A stretch of DNA of 9,151 nt from an uncultured Eubacteriales bacterium. GTDB taxonomy: Bacteria; Bacillota; Clostridia; Oscillospirales; Oscillospiraceae. The notes beneath the pieces are model-generated. The model searched no databases. It was not told the origin of the DNA and worked only from the letters and a program-made list of their open reading frames with translations. The position numbers and the translations under genes were made by a program. How positions within the stretch are numbered: position 1 is the first letter of the stretch; each line of letters starts with the position of its first letter. Shown here piece after piece: positions 1 through 6,459 of this stretch. The DNA is taken from assembly GCA_900555735.1 (NCBI GenBank), contig USMI01000071.1:1-9151 (forward strand). Reading direction: 5' to 3'.

Positions 1-116
1 GTCTGCCGCGCCGCGATGACGGCGGTGCCGTCCGGCGCGCCCTCCTGTGCCAGCGTCTTGCATACGGTATTGGTGGAATCCACCGTGTCATAGCGGTAGA
101 CCTTCGGCTGCTCCAT
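1..116 (-). CDS. birA: Biotin--[acetyl-CoA-carboxylase] ligase, N-terminal fragment (cut by left edge)
   Basis: Only the first 38 codons are inside the window. The peptide begins MEQPKVYRYDTVDSTN and continues LAQEGAPDGTAVIAARQ. The DSTN motif (residues 13-16), followed by a G-x-x-x-GT/V-V-A segment, is the start of the biotin/ATP-binding catalytic domain of BirA; the GRGRRG loop would come just past the edge. The family activates biotin to biotinyl-AMP and attaches it to biotin carboxyl carrier proteins in the cytoplasm. The ATG is supported by a GAGGAGG ribosome binding site about 8 bases upstream. An in-frame TGA at 183-185 limits any N-terminal extension to about 22 codons, so the roughly 60-residue helix-turn-helix domain of bifunctional BirA repressors cannot be present. 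It is divergent from bioY, which supports the biotin assignment. Full length and active site cannot be checked here. Confidence 0.85.
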   Translation of the reverse strand, partial: MEQPKVYRYDTVDSTNTVCKTLAQEGAPDGTAVIAARQ

Positions 117-144
117 GGCGGGCGCCTCCTCTCGTTCGTGGCCC

Positions 145-173
145 ATATTACCACTTTTTTCCCCATCCGTAAA
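145..173 (-). promoter_or_regulatory. Putative sigma-A promoter for birA
   Basis: Read on the minus strand, TTTACG (168-173) and TAATAT (145-150) are separated by 17 bases. The expected transcription start is about 20 bases upstream of the birA start codon, leaving a short leader that contains the GAGGAGG ribosome binding site. The match is moderate and there is no experimental support. If it is correct, the alternative upstream in-frame ATG at 144-146 overlaps the -10 element and would not be transcribed. Confidence 0.45.
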
Positions 174-194
174 GTAAAAAAATCATCAAGCAGC

Positions 195-224
195 TTGACA
201 GCACCGCTGTCAGCGGGGTATCAT
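195..224 (+). promoter_or_regulatory. Putative sigma-A promoter for bioY
   Basis: A perfect -35 hexamer TTGACA (195-200) is followed after 18 bases by TATCAT (219-224), one mismatch from TATAAT. Transcription should start near 231, giving a leader of about 25 bases that contains an AGGAGG ribosome binding site (246-251) five bases before the bioY ATG. The leader is too short for a riboswitch, so control is more likely at transcription initiation through the dyad in the spacer. Confidence 0.6.
196..212. promoter_or_regulatory. Candidate operator: perfect inverted repeat in the bioY promoter
   Basis: TGACAGC (196-202), ACC (203-205), GCTGTCA (206-212) is a perfect 7-base inverted repeat with a 3-base centre. 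It covers most of the -35 hexamer and the first part of the spacer. A bound dimeric repressor would block RNA polymerase. It does not resemble the classical long BirA operator (GTTAAC-type half-sites) as I know it. Its size and layout suit a TetR- or GntR-type dimer, but the regulator is not in the window. Confidence 0.5.
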
Positions 225-256
225 GTCTCCAATCTTTTCCATTTCAGGAGGCTGCC

Positions 257-793
257 ATGTCTGCACGAAAGCTGGTCTATACCGCGCTGTTTGCCGTCCT
301 TACGGCTGTGGGCGCGTTTCTGCGTATTCCGCTGGGCGTTTCATCCATCACGCTGCAATTTCTGTTCACCGCCATGGCAGGCGTTCTGCTGGGGCCGGCC
401 TGCGGTGCGCTGAGTCAGGGCGTATATGTGGCGCTGGGCCTGATCGGCCTGCCCATCTTCACCGCCGGCGGCGGCTTCGGCTATGTGCTGCAGCCCACCT
501 TCGGCTTTCTGCTGGGGCTGATCCCCGCCGCCGCCATCATCGGCGCCATCAGCCGCCGCAGCAGCTCGCCGCTGCGTCTGGCGCTGGCGTGTCTGGCGGG
601 TCTCGCGGCGCTGTACGCCGTGGGCGTGCCCTACATGGCGCTGATCCTCAACGGCTATATGGGCAAGGGCATGAGCGTATCCGGCCTGCTGTGGGCCGGA
701 ATGATCCCCTTCCTGCCCGGCGACGCCATCAAGATCGCGGTGACGGCGCTGCTTTGCCCGCTGCTGCGTAAGCGTGTCCCCGGTCTGAAATAA
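257..793 (+). CDS. bioY: BioY, substrate-binding (S) component of biotin ECF transporter
   Basis: This is a 178-residue, very hydrophobic protein with about six predicted membrane helices, close to the usual BioY length of roughly 180-200. Family signatures are visible: ITLQ at 31-34, followed by AGVLLGP; GLIGLPIFTAGGGFGYVLQP from residue 61; and PFLPGDAIK at 151-159, whose Asp and Lys match the conserved G-D-x-x-K biotin-site motif. BioY captures biotin in the cytoplasmic membrane and works either alone or with the shared ECF ATPase/T-component module; no energising subunits are encoded nearby, as expected for the group II arrangement. The ATG is set by an AGGAGG at 246-251. The neighbour birA uses the imported biotin, forming a divergent uptake/attachment pair. 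The variant QPTFGF in place of the more common GPTGGY suggests a clostridial BioY subtype. Assignment is secure; specificity is inferred from the family. Confidence 0.93.
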   Translation: MSARKLVYTALFAVLTAVGAFLRIPLGVSSITLQFLFTAMAGVLLGPACGALSQGVYVALGLIGLPIFTAGGGFGYVLQPTFGFLLGLIPAAAIIGAISRRSSSPLRLALACLAGLAALYAVGVPYMALILNGYMGKGMSVSGLLWAGMIPFLPGDAIKIAVTALLCPLLRKRVPGLK

Positions 794-803
794 CGGTGGT
801 GTA

Positions 804-832
804 TTTACAACGCCTGCGGCAAATGCTATAAT
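804..832 (+). promoter_or_regulatory. Strong sigma-A promoter with extended -10 for the hydrolase-acyltransferase unit
   Basis: TTTACA (804-809), a 17-base spacer, then a perfect TATAAT (827-832) preceded by TGC (824-826), an extended -10. This is the best promoter match in the window. The start site should be near 839, about 25 bases ahead of the start codon, with GGAAAGGAA as ribosome binding site. It begins only 11 bases after the bioY stop codon, and no terminator hairpin lies between, so readthrough from bioY may add to expression. Confidence 0.75.
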
Positions 833-863
833 AATACAATAACTTGGAAAGGAACGGTCTTTC

Positions 864-3026
864 ATGGAACTGCACGCCAGGCTCGTCCGGTCACAACTGA
901 ATTTCTTCAAGCCCTTTGTGGCCAACTGCTCCCTTGAGGTGACCCGCAAGGGACAGGATAAGCTGGGCGAGCTGATGACGGCCCTGCACAAGCGGGAGGT
1001 GCTGGTGAAGGAACACGACTTCGGCCGCTTTCAGGGCGCGTGGATCATGCCCCGGGACGAGCGTCGGGGCGGCGTGGTGCTGTATCTCCACGGCGGCGGC
1101 TACACCTGCGGCAGCCTTGAGTATGCCAAGGGCTTTGCCGCCACGCTGGTGTCGGAGTGCGGCGTGCGGGCCTTCTGCGCCGCCTATCGGCTGGCGCCGG
1201 AGAACCGCTATCCCGCGGCGCTGGACGACGCGCTGGAGGCCTATCAATACCTGCTGAGCAAGGGCTACGCCGCCCACCAGATCCTGCTGTGCGGCGAGAG
1301 TGCCGGCGGCGGGCTGATCTACGCCCTGTGCCTGAAGCTGAAGGAGCTGGGGCTTCCCCTGCCCTGCGGCCTGATCGGTATTTCTCCGTGGACGGATCTT
1401 ACCGGCAGCGGCAAGTCCTATGAGGAGCACCGGGAGATTGATCCCTCCATGACGCCGGAGCTGCTGCAATTCTACGCCAAGTGCTATACTGACGACCCCA
1501 CCGACCCGTTCTGCTCGCCGCTGTTTGGCGACCTGACGGGGCTGCCGCCCTCTTTGCTGTTTGTGGGCGGCGACGAGGTGATGCTGGACGACACCCGGAT
1601 GCTGCACGAGAAGCTGCTGGAAAGCGGCTGCCGCAGCAAAATGATTGTAGCCCCGGAACGGTGGCATGCCTATGTGCTGTACTGTCTCAACGAGAACATG
1701 CCGCAGGACTTCGAGACCATCAACCGCTTTATGGATCAGGTGCTGTCCCCCGCCCGCAGTCTGCGGTGGATGGAGCTGGACAACGCCGCCAAGATCTATC
1801 CCGCCGCCAAGCGGCGCAACTGGAACAACTTCTTCCGCATCTCCGCCACGCTGACCGAGCCGGTGGATGTGGCCGTGCTGCGCAGCGCACTGGACGTGAC
1901 GGCCCGGCGCTTCCCCTCCATCGCCGTGCGGCTGCGGCGGGGCGTGTTCTGGTACTATCTGGAGCAGATCCCCAAGGCGCCCGCCATTCAGGAGGAGAAA
2001 AGCTGCCCGCTGGCCCACGCGCCCTTCCATCAGGTGCGGCAGTGCGCCTTCCGGATACTGGTGTATCATAACCGCTTTGCGGTGGAATTTTTCCACGCCC
2101 TGACCGACGGCACCGGCGCGCTGATTTTTGTCAAGACGCTGCTGGCGGAATATCTCAGCCAGAAATACGGTTTGACCGTCCCCGCCGTGGACGGCGTGCT
2201 GGGACGGCTGGAGGAGCCCGGCGACGAGGAGTTAGAGGACAGCTTCCTGCGCTATGCCGGCGACGTGAAGGCCAGCCGTAAGGAGTCCACCGCGTGGCAT
2301 CTCTCCGGCACACCGGAGAAGGACGGCTTCAAGAATCTGGTCACGCTGATGGTGCCCGCGCCGGAGCTGAAGGCCTGCGCCAAGCGCTACGGCGTGTCGG
2401 TGACGGAACTGCTGTGTGCCGCCATGATGCAGGCCATCGCCCAGCTTCAGGCGGAGAAGGTGCCCCAGCGCAGCCGCCGCAAGCCGGTGAAGGTGCTGCT
2501 GCCGGTGAACCTGCGGAACCTGTTCCCCAGCCGCACGCTGCGGAACTTCGCCTCCTATATCACGCCGGAGATTGACCCCCGCATGGGTGACTACACCTTC
2601 GAGGAGATCTGCGCCGCCGTCCACCACCGGATGGGGCTGGAGAACAATCCCCAGACCATGCGGGCCAAGTTCGCCGCCAACGTGGCCAGCGAGAAATCGC
2701 CCGTCCTGCGGGTCATGCCGCTGTTCATCAAGAATCTGGCCATGAAGGCCGTGTTCGACACGGTGGGCGAGTGCAAATCCTGCCTGTGCCTGTCCAATCT
2801 GGGCGTGGTGCGTCTGCCGGAGGTCATGGCCCCCTATGTGGCCCGGATGGATTTCATCATCGGCGTGCAGGCCAAGGCACCCCATGACTGCGGCGTCCTG
2901 ACATGGAACGACACCGTGTATATCAACTGTATCCGCAGCATCCGCGAGCCGGAGCTGGAGCTGCGGTTCTATCAGGTGCTCCACCGTCTGGGCCTGAGCG
3001 TCACGGTGGAAAGCAATCAGCGCTGA
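864..3026 (+). CDS. Fused alpha/beta hydrolase (HSL-type) and alcohol acyltransferase (condensation/PapA-like)
   Basis: A 720-residue soluble protein with two enzyme domains. Residues 1 to about 295 form a hormone-sensitive-lipase-type alpha/beta hydrolase: oxyanion-hole HGGG at 76-79, YRLAPENRYPAALDDA at 108-123, nucleophile elbow GESAGG with Ser146, and likely Asp237 (GGDEVMLDD) and His268 (WHAY) completing the triad. Residues from about 302 to 720 resemble alcohol acetyltransferase/PapA-type proteins of the CoA-dependent acyltransferase fold: MELDNAAKIYPA at 303-314, catalytic HALTDG with His411 and Asp415, and PVNLRNLFPSRTLRNFASY at 547-565. The first half should cleave or bind an ester; the second should transfer an acyl group to an alcohol or amine. 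There is almost no linker between them. Both catalytic centres look intact. The ATG has GGAAAGGAA 10 bases upstream. The next gene follows after 24 bases with its own ribosome binding site, so the two form an operon. Substrates cannot be read from sequence. The fold assignments are firm; the joint pathway is inference. Confidence 0.85.
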   Translation: MELHARLVRSQLNFFKPFVANCSLEVTRKGQDKLGELMTALHKREVLVKEHDFGRFQGAWIMPRDERRGGVVLYLHGGGYTCGSLEYAKGFAATLVSECGVRAFCAAYRLAPENRYPAALDDALEAYQYLLSKGYAAHQILLCGESAGGGLIYALCLKLKELGLPLPCGLIGISPWTDLTGSGKSYEEHREIDPSMTPELLQFYAKCYTDDPTDPFCSPLFGDLTGLPPSLLFVGGDEVMLDDTRMLHEKLLESGCRSKMIVAPERWHAYVLYCLNENMPQDFETINRFMDQVLSPARSLRWMELDNAAKIYPAAKRRNWNNFFRISATLTEPVDVAVLRSALDVTARRFPSIAVRLRRGVFWYYLEQIPKAPAIQEEKSCPLAHAPFHQVRQCAFRILVYHNRFAVEFFHALTDGTGALIFVKTLLAEYLSQKYGLTVPAVDGVLGRLEEPGDEELEDSFLRYAGDVKASRKESTAWHLSGTPEKDGFKNLVTLMVPAPELKACAKRYGVSVTELLCAAMMQAIAQLQAEKVPQRSRRKPVKVLLPVNLRNLFPSRTLRNFASYITPEIDPRMGDYTFEEICAAVHHRMGLENNPQTMRAKFAANVASEKSPVLRVMPLFIKNLAMKAVFDTVGECKSCLCLSNLGVVRLPEVMAPYVARMDFIIGVQAKAPHDCGVLTWNDTVYINCIRSIREPELELRFYQVLHRLGLSVTVESNQR

Positions 3027-3050
3027 CAAGGCGCGGGAAAGGAGCCTATC

Positions 3051-3749
3051 ATGTATTGTGTCAAGTGCGGCGTGAAGCTGGCGGACAGCGAAAAGGTCTG
3101 TCCCCTGTGCGGCACCCGCGTGTTTCATCCCGATCTGCCGCAGCCGCAGGGCGAGCCGCCCTACCCGCCCGATCCCCGGCCCCGCAATGAGGAGGTCAGC
3201 CGCTCCGGCGTGCTGTTCATTCTGACGGTGCTGGCGCTGCTGCCCGCCATTCTGTTTATCCTGTGTGACTGGCGGATCAACGGCTCCATCGTCTGGTCGG
3301 GGTACGCCTCCGGCGGCGTGGCGCTGCTGTATATTCTTGTGGCGCTGCCGCTGTGGTTCCGCCGCCCCAATCCGGTGATCTTCGTGCCCATCGACTTCGT
3401 GGCCATCGGCCTCTACCTGCTGTATATCAACTTCGCCACCGGCGGACACTGGTTCCTTTCCTTCGCTTTCCCTGTCACCGGAGCCATTGGCCTTTTGGTG
3501 ACGGCCATGGTGACGCTGCTGCGGTATCTGCCGGACGGCCACCTGTATGTGGTAGGCGGCGGGCTGATCCTCTCCGGCGGCATCGCGGTGCTGATCGAGT
3601 TTCTCATCAACCTGACCTTCCAGCTGCATGAGACCTTCTTCTGGTCCCTGTACCCGCTGACCGCCGGGATCATTCTGGGCGGCATGCTGTTGGTGGTGGC
3701 CGGCTGCAAGCCCCTGCGGCAATCCCTGCACCGGAAGTTTTTCATTTAA
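3051..3749 (+). CDS. Zinc-ribbon membrane protein, DUF6320-like
   Basis: 232 residues. The N-terminus MYCVKCGVKL with CPLCG at 17-21 gives two CxxC pairs (Cys3, Cys6, Cys17, Cys20), a compact zinc ribbon. A proline-rich, charged stretch (about 29-50) leads to roughly six membrane helices (about 53-72, 80-101, 109-128, 134-157, 165-187 and 197-217), ending in a short basic tail. From memory, this architecture matches DUF6320 proteins, which I recall occurring next to alcohol acetyltransferase and alpha/beta hydrolase genes in Firmicutes; this needs a profile search. It lies 24 bases after the fused enzyme gene, with AAAGGAG 6 bases before its ATG, so it is very likely co-transcribed. It could anchor the soluble enzymes to the membrane through the ribbon, or handle their lipid substrate or product. 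No catalytic motif is recognised and its function is unknown. Confidence 0.8.
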   Translation: MYCVKCGVKLADSEKVCPLCGTRVFHPDLPQPQGEPPYPPDPRPRNEEVSRSGVLFILTVLALLPAILFILCDWRINGSIVWSGYASGGVALLYILVALPLWFRRPNPVIFVPIDFVAIGLYLLYINFATGGHWFLSFAFPVTGAIGLLVTAMVTLLRYLPDGHLYVVGGGLILSGGIAVLIEFLINLTFQLHETFFWSLYPLTAGIILGGMLLVVAGCKPLRQSLHRKFFI

Positions 3750-3753
3750 AATC

Positions 3754-3771
3754 ATGCCGCCTTGGCGGCAT
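3754..3771 (+). terminator. GC-rich hairpin after the zinc-ribbon gene (weak terminator or 3'-end stabiliser)
   Basis: ATGCCGCC (3754-3761) and GGCGGCAT (3764-3771) are perfectly complementary around TT, so the real loop is about four bases. It starts 4 bases after the stop codon. The next bases are ACCGCAACTTTT, so there is no immediate U-run; it is a poor intrinsic terminator by itself and may protect the 3' end or act with the stronger palindrome at 3809-3852. Confidence 0.5.
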
Positions 3772-3808
3772 ACCGCAACTTTTCACTCTTCTCTCTTATC
3801 TTTTCACT

Positions 3809-3852
3809 GATTAAAAAATGTGCACCCCATATGGGGTGCACATTTTTTAATC
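3809..3852. terminator. Bidirectional intrinsic terminator, 44-base perfect palindrome
   Basis: The whole segment is its own reverse complement, centred between 3830 and 3831 on CATATG. On each strand the core stem TGTGCACCCC/GGGGTGCACA is preceded by an A-run and followed by a run of six T, the classic two-way terminator layout for convergent genes. It serves the plus-strand enzyme/zinc-ribbon unit and the minus-strand uppP-ftsK unit. The ftsK stop codon (3847-3849) lies inside its outer arm. Confidence 0.93.
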
Positions 3853-6450
3853 TAACGCATCGTGGCTGTTGAACACGTCGCTGATGCTGCCGTAGGGGTC
3901 GGAATGGCTTTCCGGCTCCGGCTGGGCGGCGTTAAAGCTGCCCTTCATTTTCAGCTCCTGCCACTGCTCCCTGGTAATGAGCAGCTGGCGGGGCTTGCTG
4001 CCCTCGAAGGGGCCCACGATGCCCCGCTCCTCCATCTGGTCCACCAGACGGGCGGCGCGGGAGTAGCCCAGCTTCAAGCGCCTTTGCAGCATGGATACGC
4101 TGGCCTGTCCCGTTTCCAGAATGACCTCCACCGCCGCGCCCAGCAGCTCGTCGCAGCCCTCGCCCTCGTCGGGGGCGGGTGCGCTGCCGCCGGAGGACTT
4201 GCCGCCGCCCTTGTCGCTCTGCTTCATGACCTCCTCGATCTTCTCCATGACCTCGTCGGAGTAGTCGGCGGTGCCGCTCTCCTTGACGAAGTTCACCACG
4301 CGCTCGATCTCCTCGGGGGTGATGAAGCAGCCCTGCACACGGGTGGGCTTCTGGTTGCCCAGCGGGAAGTAGAGCATATCGCCTTTGCCCACCAGCTTTT
4401 CCGCGCCGGTGGTATCCAAAATGATGCGGGATTCCAGCGACGACGCTACGGCGAAGGCGATACGGCTGGGGATATTGGCCTTCATCAGGCCGGTAATGAC
4501 ATCCGAGGAGGGACGCTGGGTGGCGATGACCAGATGCATACCGGCGGCACGGCCCATCTGGGCCACGCGGCAGATGGACTCCTCCACCTCCTTGGCGGCC
4601 ACCAGCATCAGGTCGGCCAGCTCGTCGATGACCACCACCACGGTGGGCAGCTTCTTCAGCTCAGGGTCGCTCTCGCACAGGGCATTGAAGCCCGCCAGAT
4701 CCTTCACGCCCCGCTCGGAGAACATCTTATACCGCTTCATCATCTCATACACCGCCCACTGGAGGGCGCCTGCGGCCTTCTTGGGATCAGTGACCACGGG
4801 GATCAGCAGATGGGGGATGCCGTTATAGGGAGCCAGCTCCACCATCTTGGGGTCCACCATGATAAAGCGCACCTCGTCGGGGGTGGACTTATACAGCAGA
4901 CTGACGATCAGCGAGTTGGTACACACGGACTTGCCGGAGCCGGTGGTACCGGCGATCAGCACATGGGGCAGCCGGGCGATATTGCCCACGATGGCGCTGC
5001 CGCCGATGTCCTTGCCCACGGCAAAGGCCACGGTGCTGGGATGGTTGGTAAACTCCCGGCTCTCGATCACGTCGCGGATGCGGACGGCGGTGACCGCCTT
5101 GTTGGGCACCTCGATACCCACGGCGGAGATCTTTCCGGGGATGGGCGCGATACGCACACCGGTAGCGCCCAGCGCCAAGGCGATATCGTCGCTGAGGTTG
5201 GTGAGCTTGCTGAGCTTCACGCCCTGATCCAGCGTGAATTCGTAGCGGGTGACGGAGGGGCCGTGCACCACCTCGCCGGGGTGAGCGTCCACGCCGAAAG
5301 AGGACAGTGCCGTCGCCAGCCGCTGGGAATTCAGCCGCAGCTCCGCGCCTACCTCCTGATGGTTGTCGTCGGTATTCTCGTCCAGCAGTGTGATAGGGGG
5401 ATAGCGGTAGGCTTCCTCCCCCTCGGCCAGCTCCTTCTCGATGGCCTCGCTGACCTCGGCGGTGGCGGTCTCCACCTCCGCCCGGACGGCCTGCTTCCGC
5501 TGCTTTTCCGTCATAGGCACGGGAGCCGGTGCGGGAGCGGGATCGGGTTCCGGCGCAGGCTGTTCCGCAGGCGCTTCCTCCGCCGGGGTGGCCAGCGTGG
5601 GATCCAGCAGCTCCGCCGGGGTCTTGACATCACCGGAGCGGCCCCGGAACAGGCTGCCGCCGGATGGCTTCAGCGCCGCAGCCTCGCGGCTTGGCTCCGT
5701 CGTCTCGTCATCCAGCGGAATGTCGATATTGGGCCGCTTTTTTCGGGGTCTCGGTGTAACGACTTCTTCCTTTACAGTCTTTGCGGAACGGGCAGGCGCT
5801 TCTTCCTCGTCATCATCATAGTAGTCGTCCTCATCCTCCCACTGGGCACGTTCCTCGGCGCGGCGCTTCAATTCGGCGATCAGCTCGGCAGGCTTCACCT
5901 GCAACGCGCCCAGCACCGCCAGCACCGCCAGCAGAATGGTCAGGATCAGCGACACCACGCGGCTGAGAAGGGCCTCCATGCCCACCGCCAGCGAGCCGGA
6001 CACCACGCCGCCGCACAGCAGCGACTGGCCGTCCTTCCACATGGGCTTGATGTGCTCCAGATCAAATCCATAGGGACCGCGAGCCAGCAGCAGGTGCAGC
6101 ACCATGCCCACCAGTACCGGCAGCAGCAGTGTGCAGACCAGCCGCAGCTTTACCGGACGGCCCTTGTGGTTCACCAGCACGATACCGGCGTACAGCAGCG
6201 CCGGGGCCGCCAGCCAGTAGCCGTAGCCGAAGCAGCCCTTCAGCACATTGGCCAGAAACGTCAGCAGAATGGCGTCCACATTGAAGTATGTCATCAGCAC
6301 ACACAGCGCCAGCAGCAGACACACGATGCCGCCGATCAGGCGGGCCTGCGCGTTATAGGCGGGAGGCGGCGGCGCACTGCGGCGCTTGGTATTTCCCTTT
6401 CCGCCGCTTTTGGCGGCGGAAGCTGTTTTCTTCTTTGGTGTATTCGCCAT
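3847..6450 (-). CDS. ftsK: DNA translocase FtsK/SpoIIIE
   Basis: 867 residues, somewhat longer than B. subtilis SpoIIIE (about 790). Order: basic, lysine-rich N-terminus (1-35); about four membrane helices (roughly 38-56, 74-93, 104-123, 161-184); a long linker with a very acidic patch (205-217) and a Pro-Ala repeat (about 293-313); then the RecA-like motor. Walker A is GTTGSGKS at 501-508; Walker B is VVVVIDELADLM at 604-615 with Asp609 and Glu610. The C-terminal winged-helix gamma domain (about 764-826, with QASVSMLQRRLKLGYSRAAR) reads the chromosome's polar guide sequences. The protein forms hexamers at the division septum and pumps DNA in cell division and, in spore formers, into the forespore. 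Membrane helices exclude SftA; FtsK and SpoIIIE cannot be told apart here. It starts 9 bases after uppP, whose stop codon lies within the AGTGAGGT ribosome binding region. It ends within the bidirectional terminator. Confidence 0.96.
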   Translation of the reverse strand: MANTPKKKTASAAKSGGKGNTKRRSAPPPPAYNAQARLIGGIVCLLLALCVLMTYFNVDAILLTFLANVLKGCFGYGYWLAAPALLYAGIVLVNHKGRPVKLRLVCTLLLPVLVGMVLHLLLARGPYGFDLEHIKPMWKDGQSLLCGGVVSGSLAVGMEALLSRVVSLILTILLAVLAVLGALQVKPAELIAELKRRAEERAQWEDEDDYYDDDEEEAPARSAKTVKEEVVTPRPRKKRPNIDIPLDDETTEPSREAAALKPSGGSLFRGRSGDVKTPAELLDPTLATPAEEAPAEQPAPEPDPAPAPAPVPMTEKQRKQAVRAEVETATAEVSEAIEKELAEGEEAYRYPPITLLDENTDDNHQEVGAELRLNSQRLATALSSFGVDAHPGEVVHGPSVTRYEFTLDQGVKLSKLTNLSDDIALALGATGVRIAPIPGKISAVGIEVPNKAVTAVRIRDVIESREFTNHPSTVAFAVGKDIGGSAIVGNIARLPHVLIAGTTGSGKSVCTNSLIVSLLYKSTPDEVRFIMVDPKMVELAPYNGIPHLLIPVVTDPKKAAGALQWAVYEMMKRYKMFSERGVKDLAGFNALCESDPELKKLPTVVVVIDELADLMLVAAKEVEESICRVAQMGRAAGMHLVIATQRPSSDVITGLMKANIPSRIAFAVASSLESRIILDTTGAEKLVGKGDMLYFPLGNQKPTRVQGCFITPEEIERVVNFVKESGTADYSDEVMEKIEEVMKQSDKGGGKSSGGSAPAPDEGEGCDELLGAAVEVILETGQASVSMLQRRLKLGYSRAARLVDQMEERGIVGPFEGSKPRQLLITREQWQELKMKGSFNAAQPEPESHSDPYGSISDVFNSHDALD

Positions 6451-6459
6451 AGATCAACC

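Noticed and set aside
138..771. Overlapping plus-strand frames around bioY (138-413, 223-771)
   Set aside because: They overlap bioY in other frames, lack good ribosome binding sites, and the first crosses both promoters. bioY at 257 has AGGAGG and family motifs.
794..863. Possible terminator after bioY
   Set aside because: No stable stem and no T-run are present; the segment is explained by the promoter and ribosome binding site.
891..2096. 401-residue open frame antisense to the hydrolase domain
   Set aside because: Antisense to a clear HSL-type hydrolase, without a recognisable motif.
2232..3755. 507-residue open frame antisense to the acyltransferase and zinc-ribbon genes
   Set aside because: Low-complexity His/Gln/Gly composition typical of antisense frames. 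The sense frames have catalytic motifs, ribosome binding sites and a promoter.
5965..5972. GAGAAGGG, identical to the B. subtilis SpoIIIE recognition sequence; also GGGCAGGG (KOPS-like) on the minus strand at 1357-1364
   Set aside because: Single 8-base matches are expected by chance in GC-rich coding DNA. Strand skew would have to be shown genome-wide.
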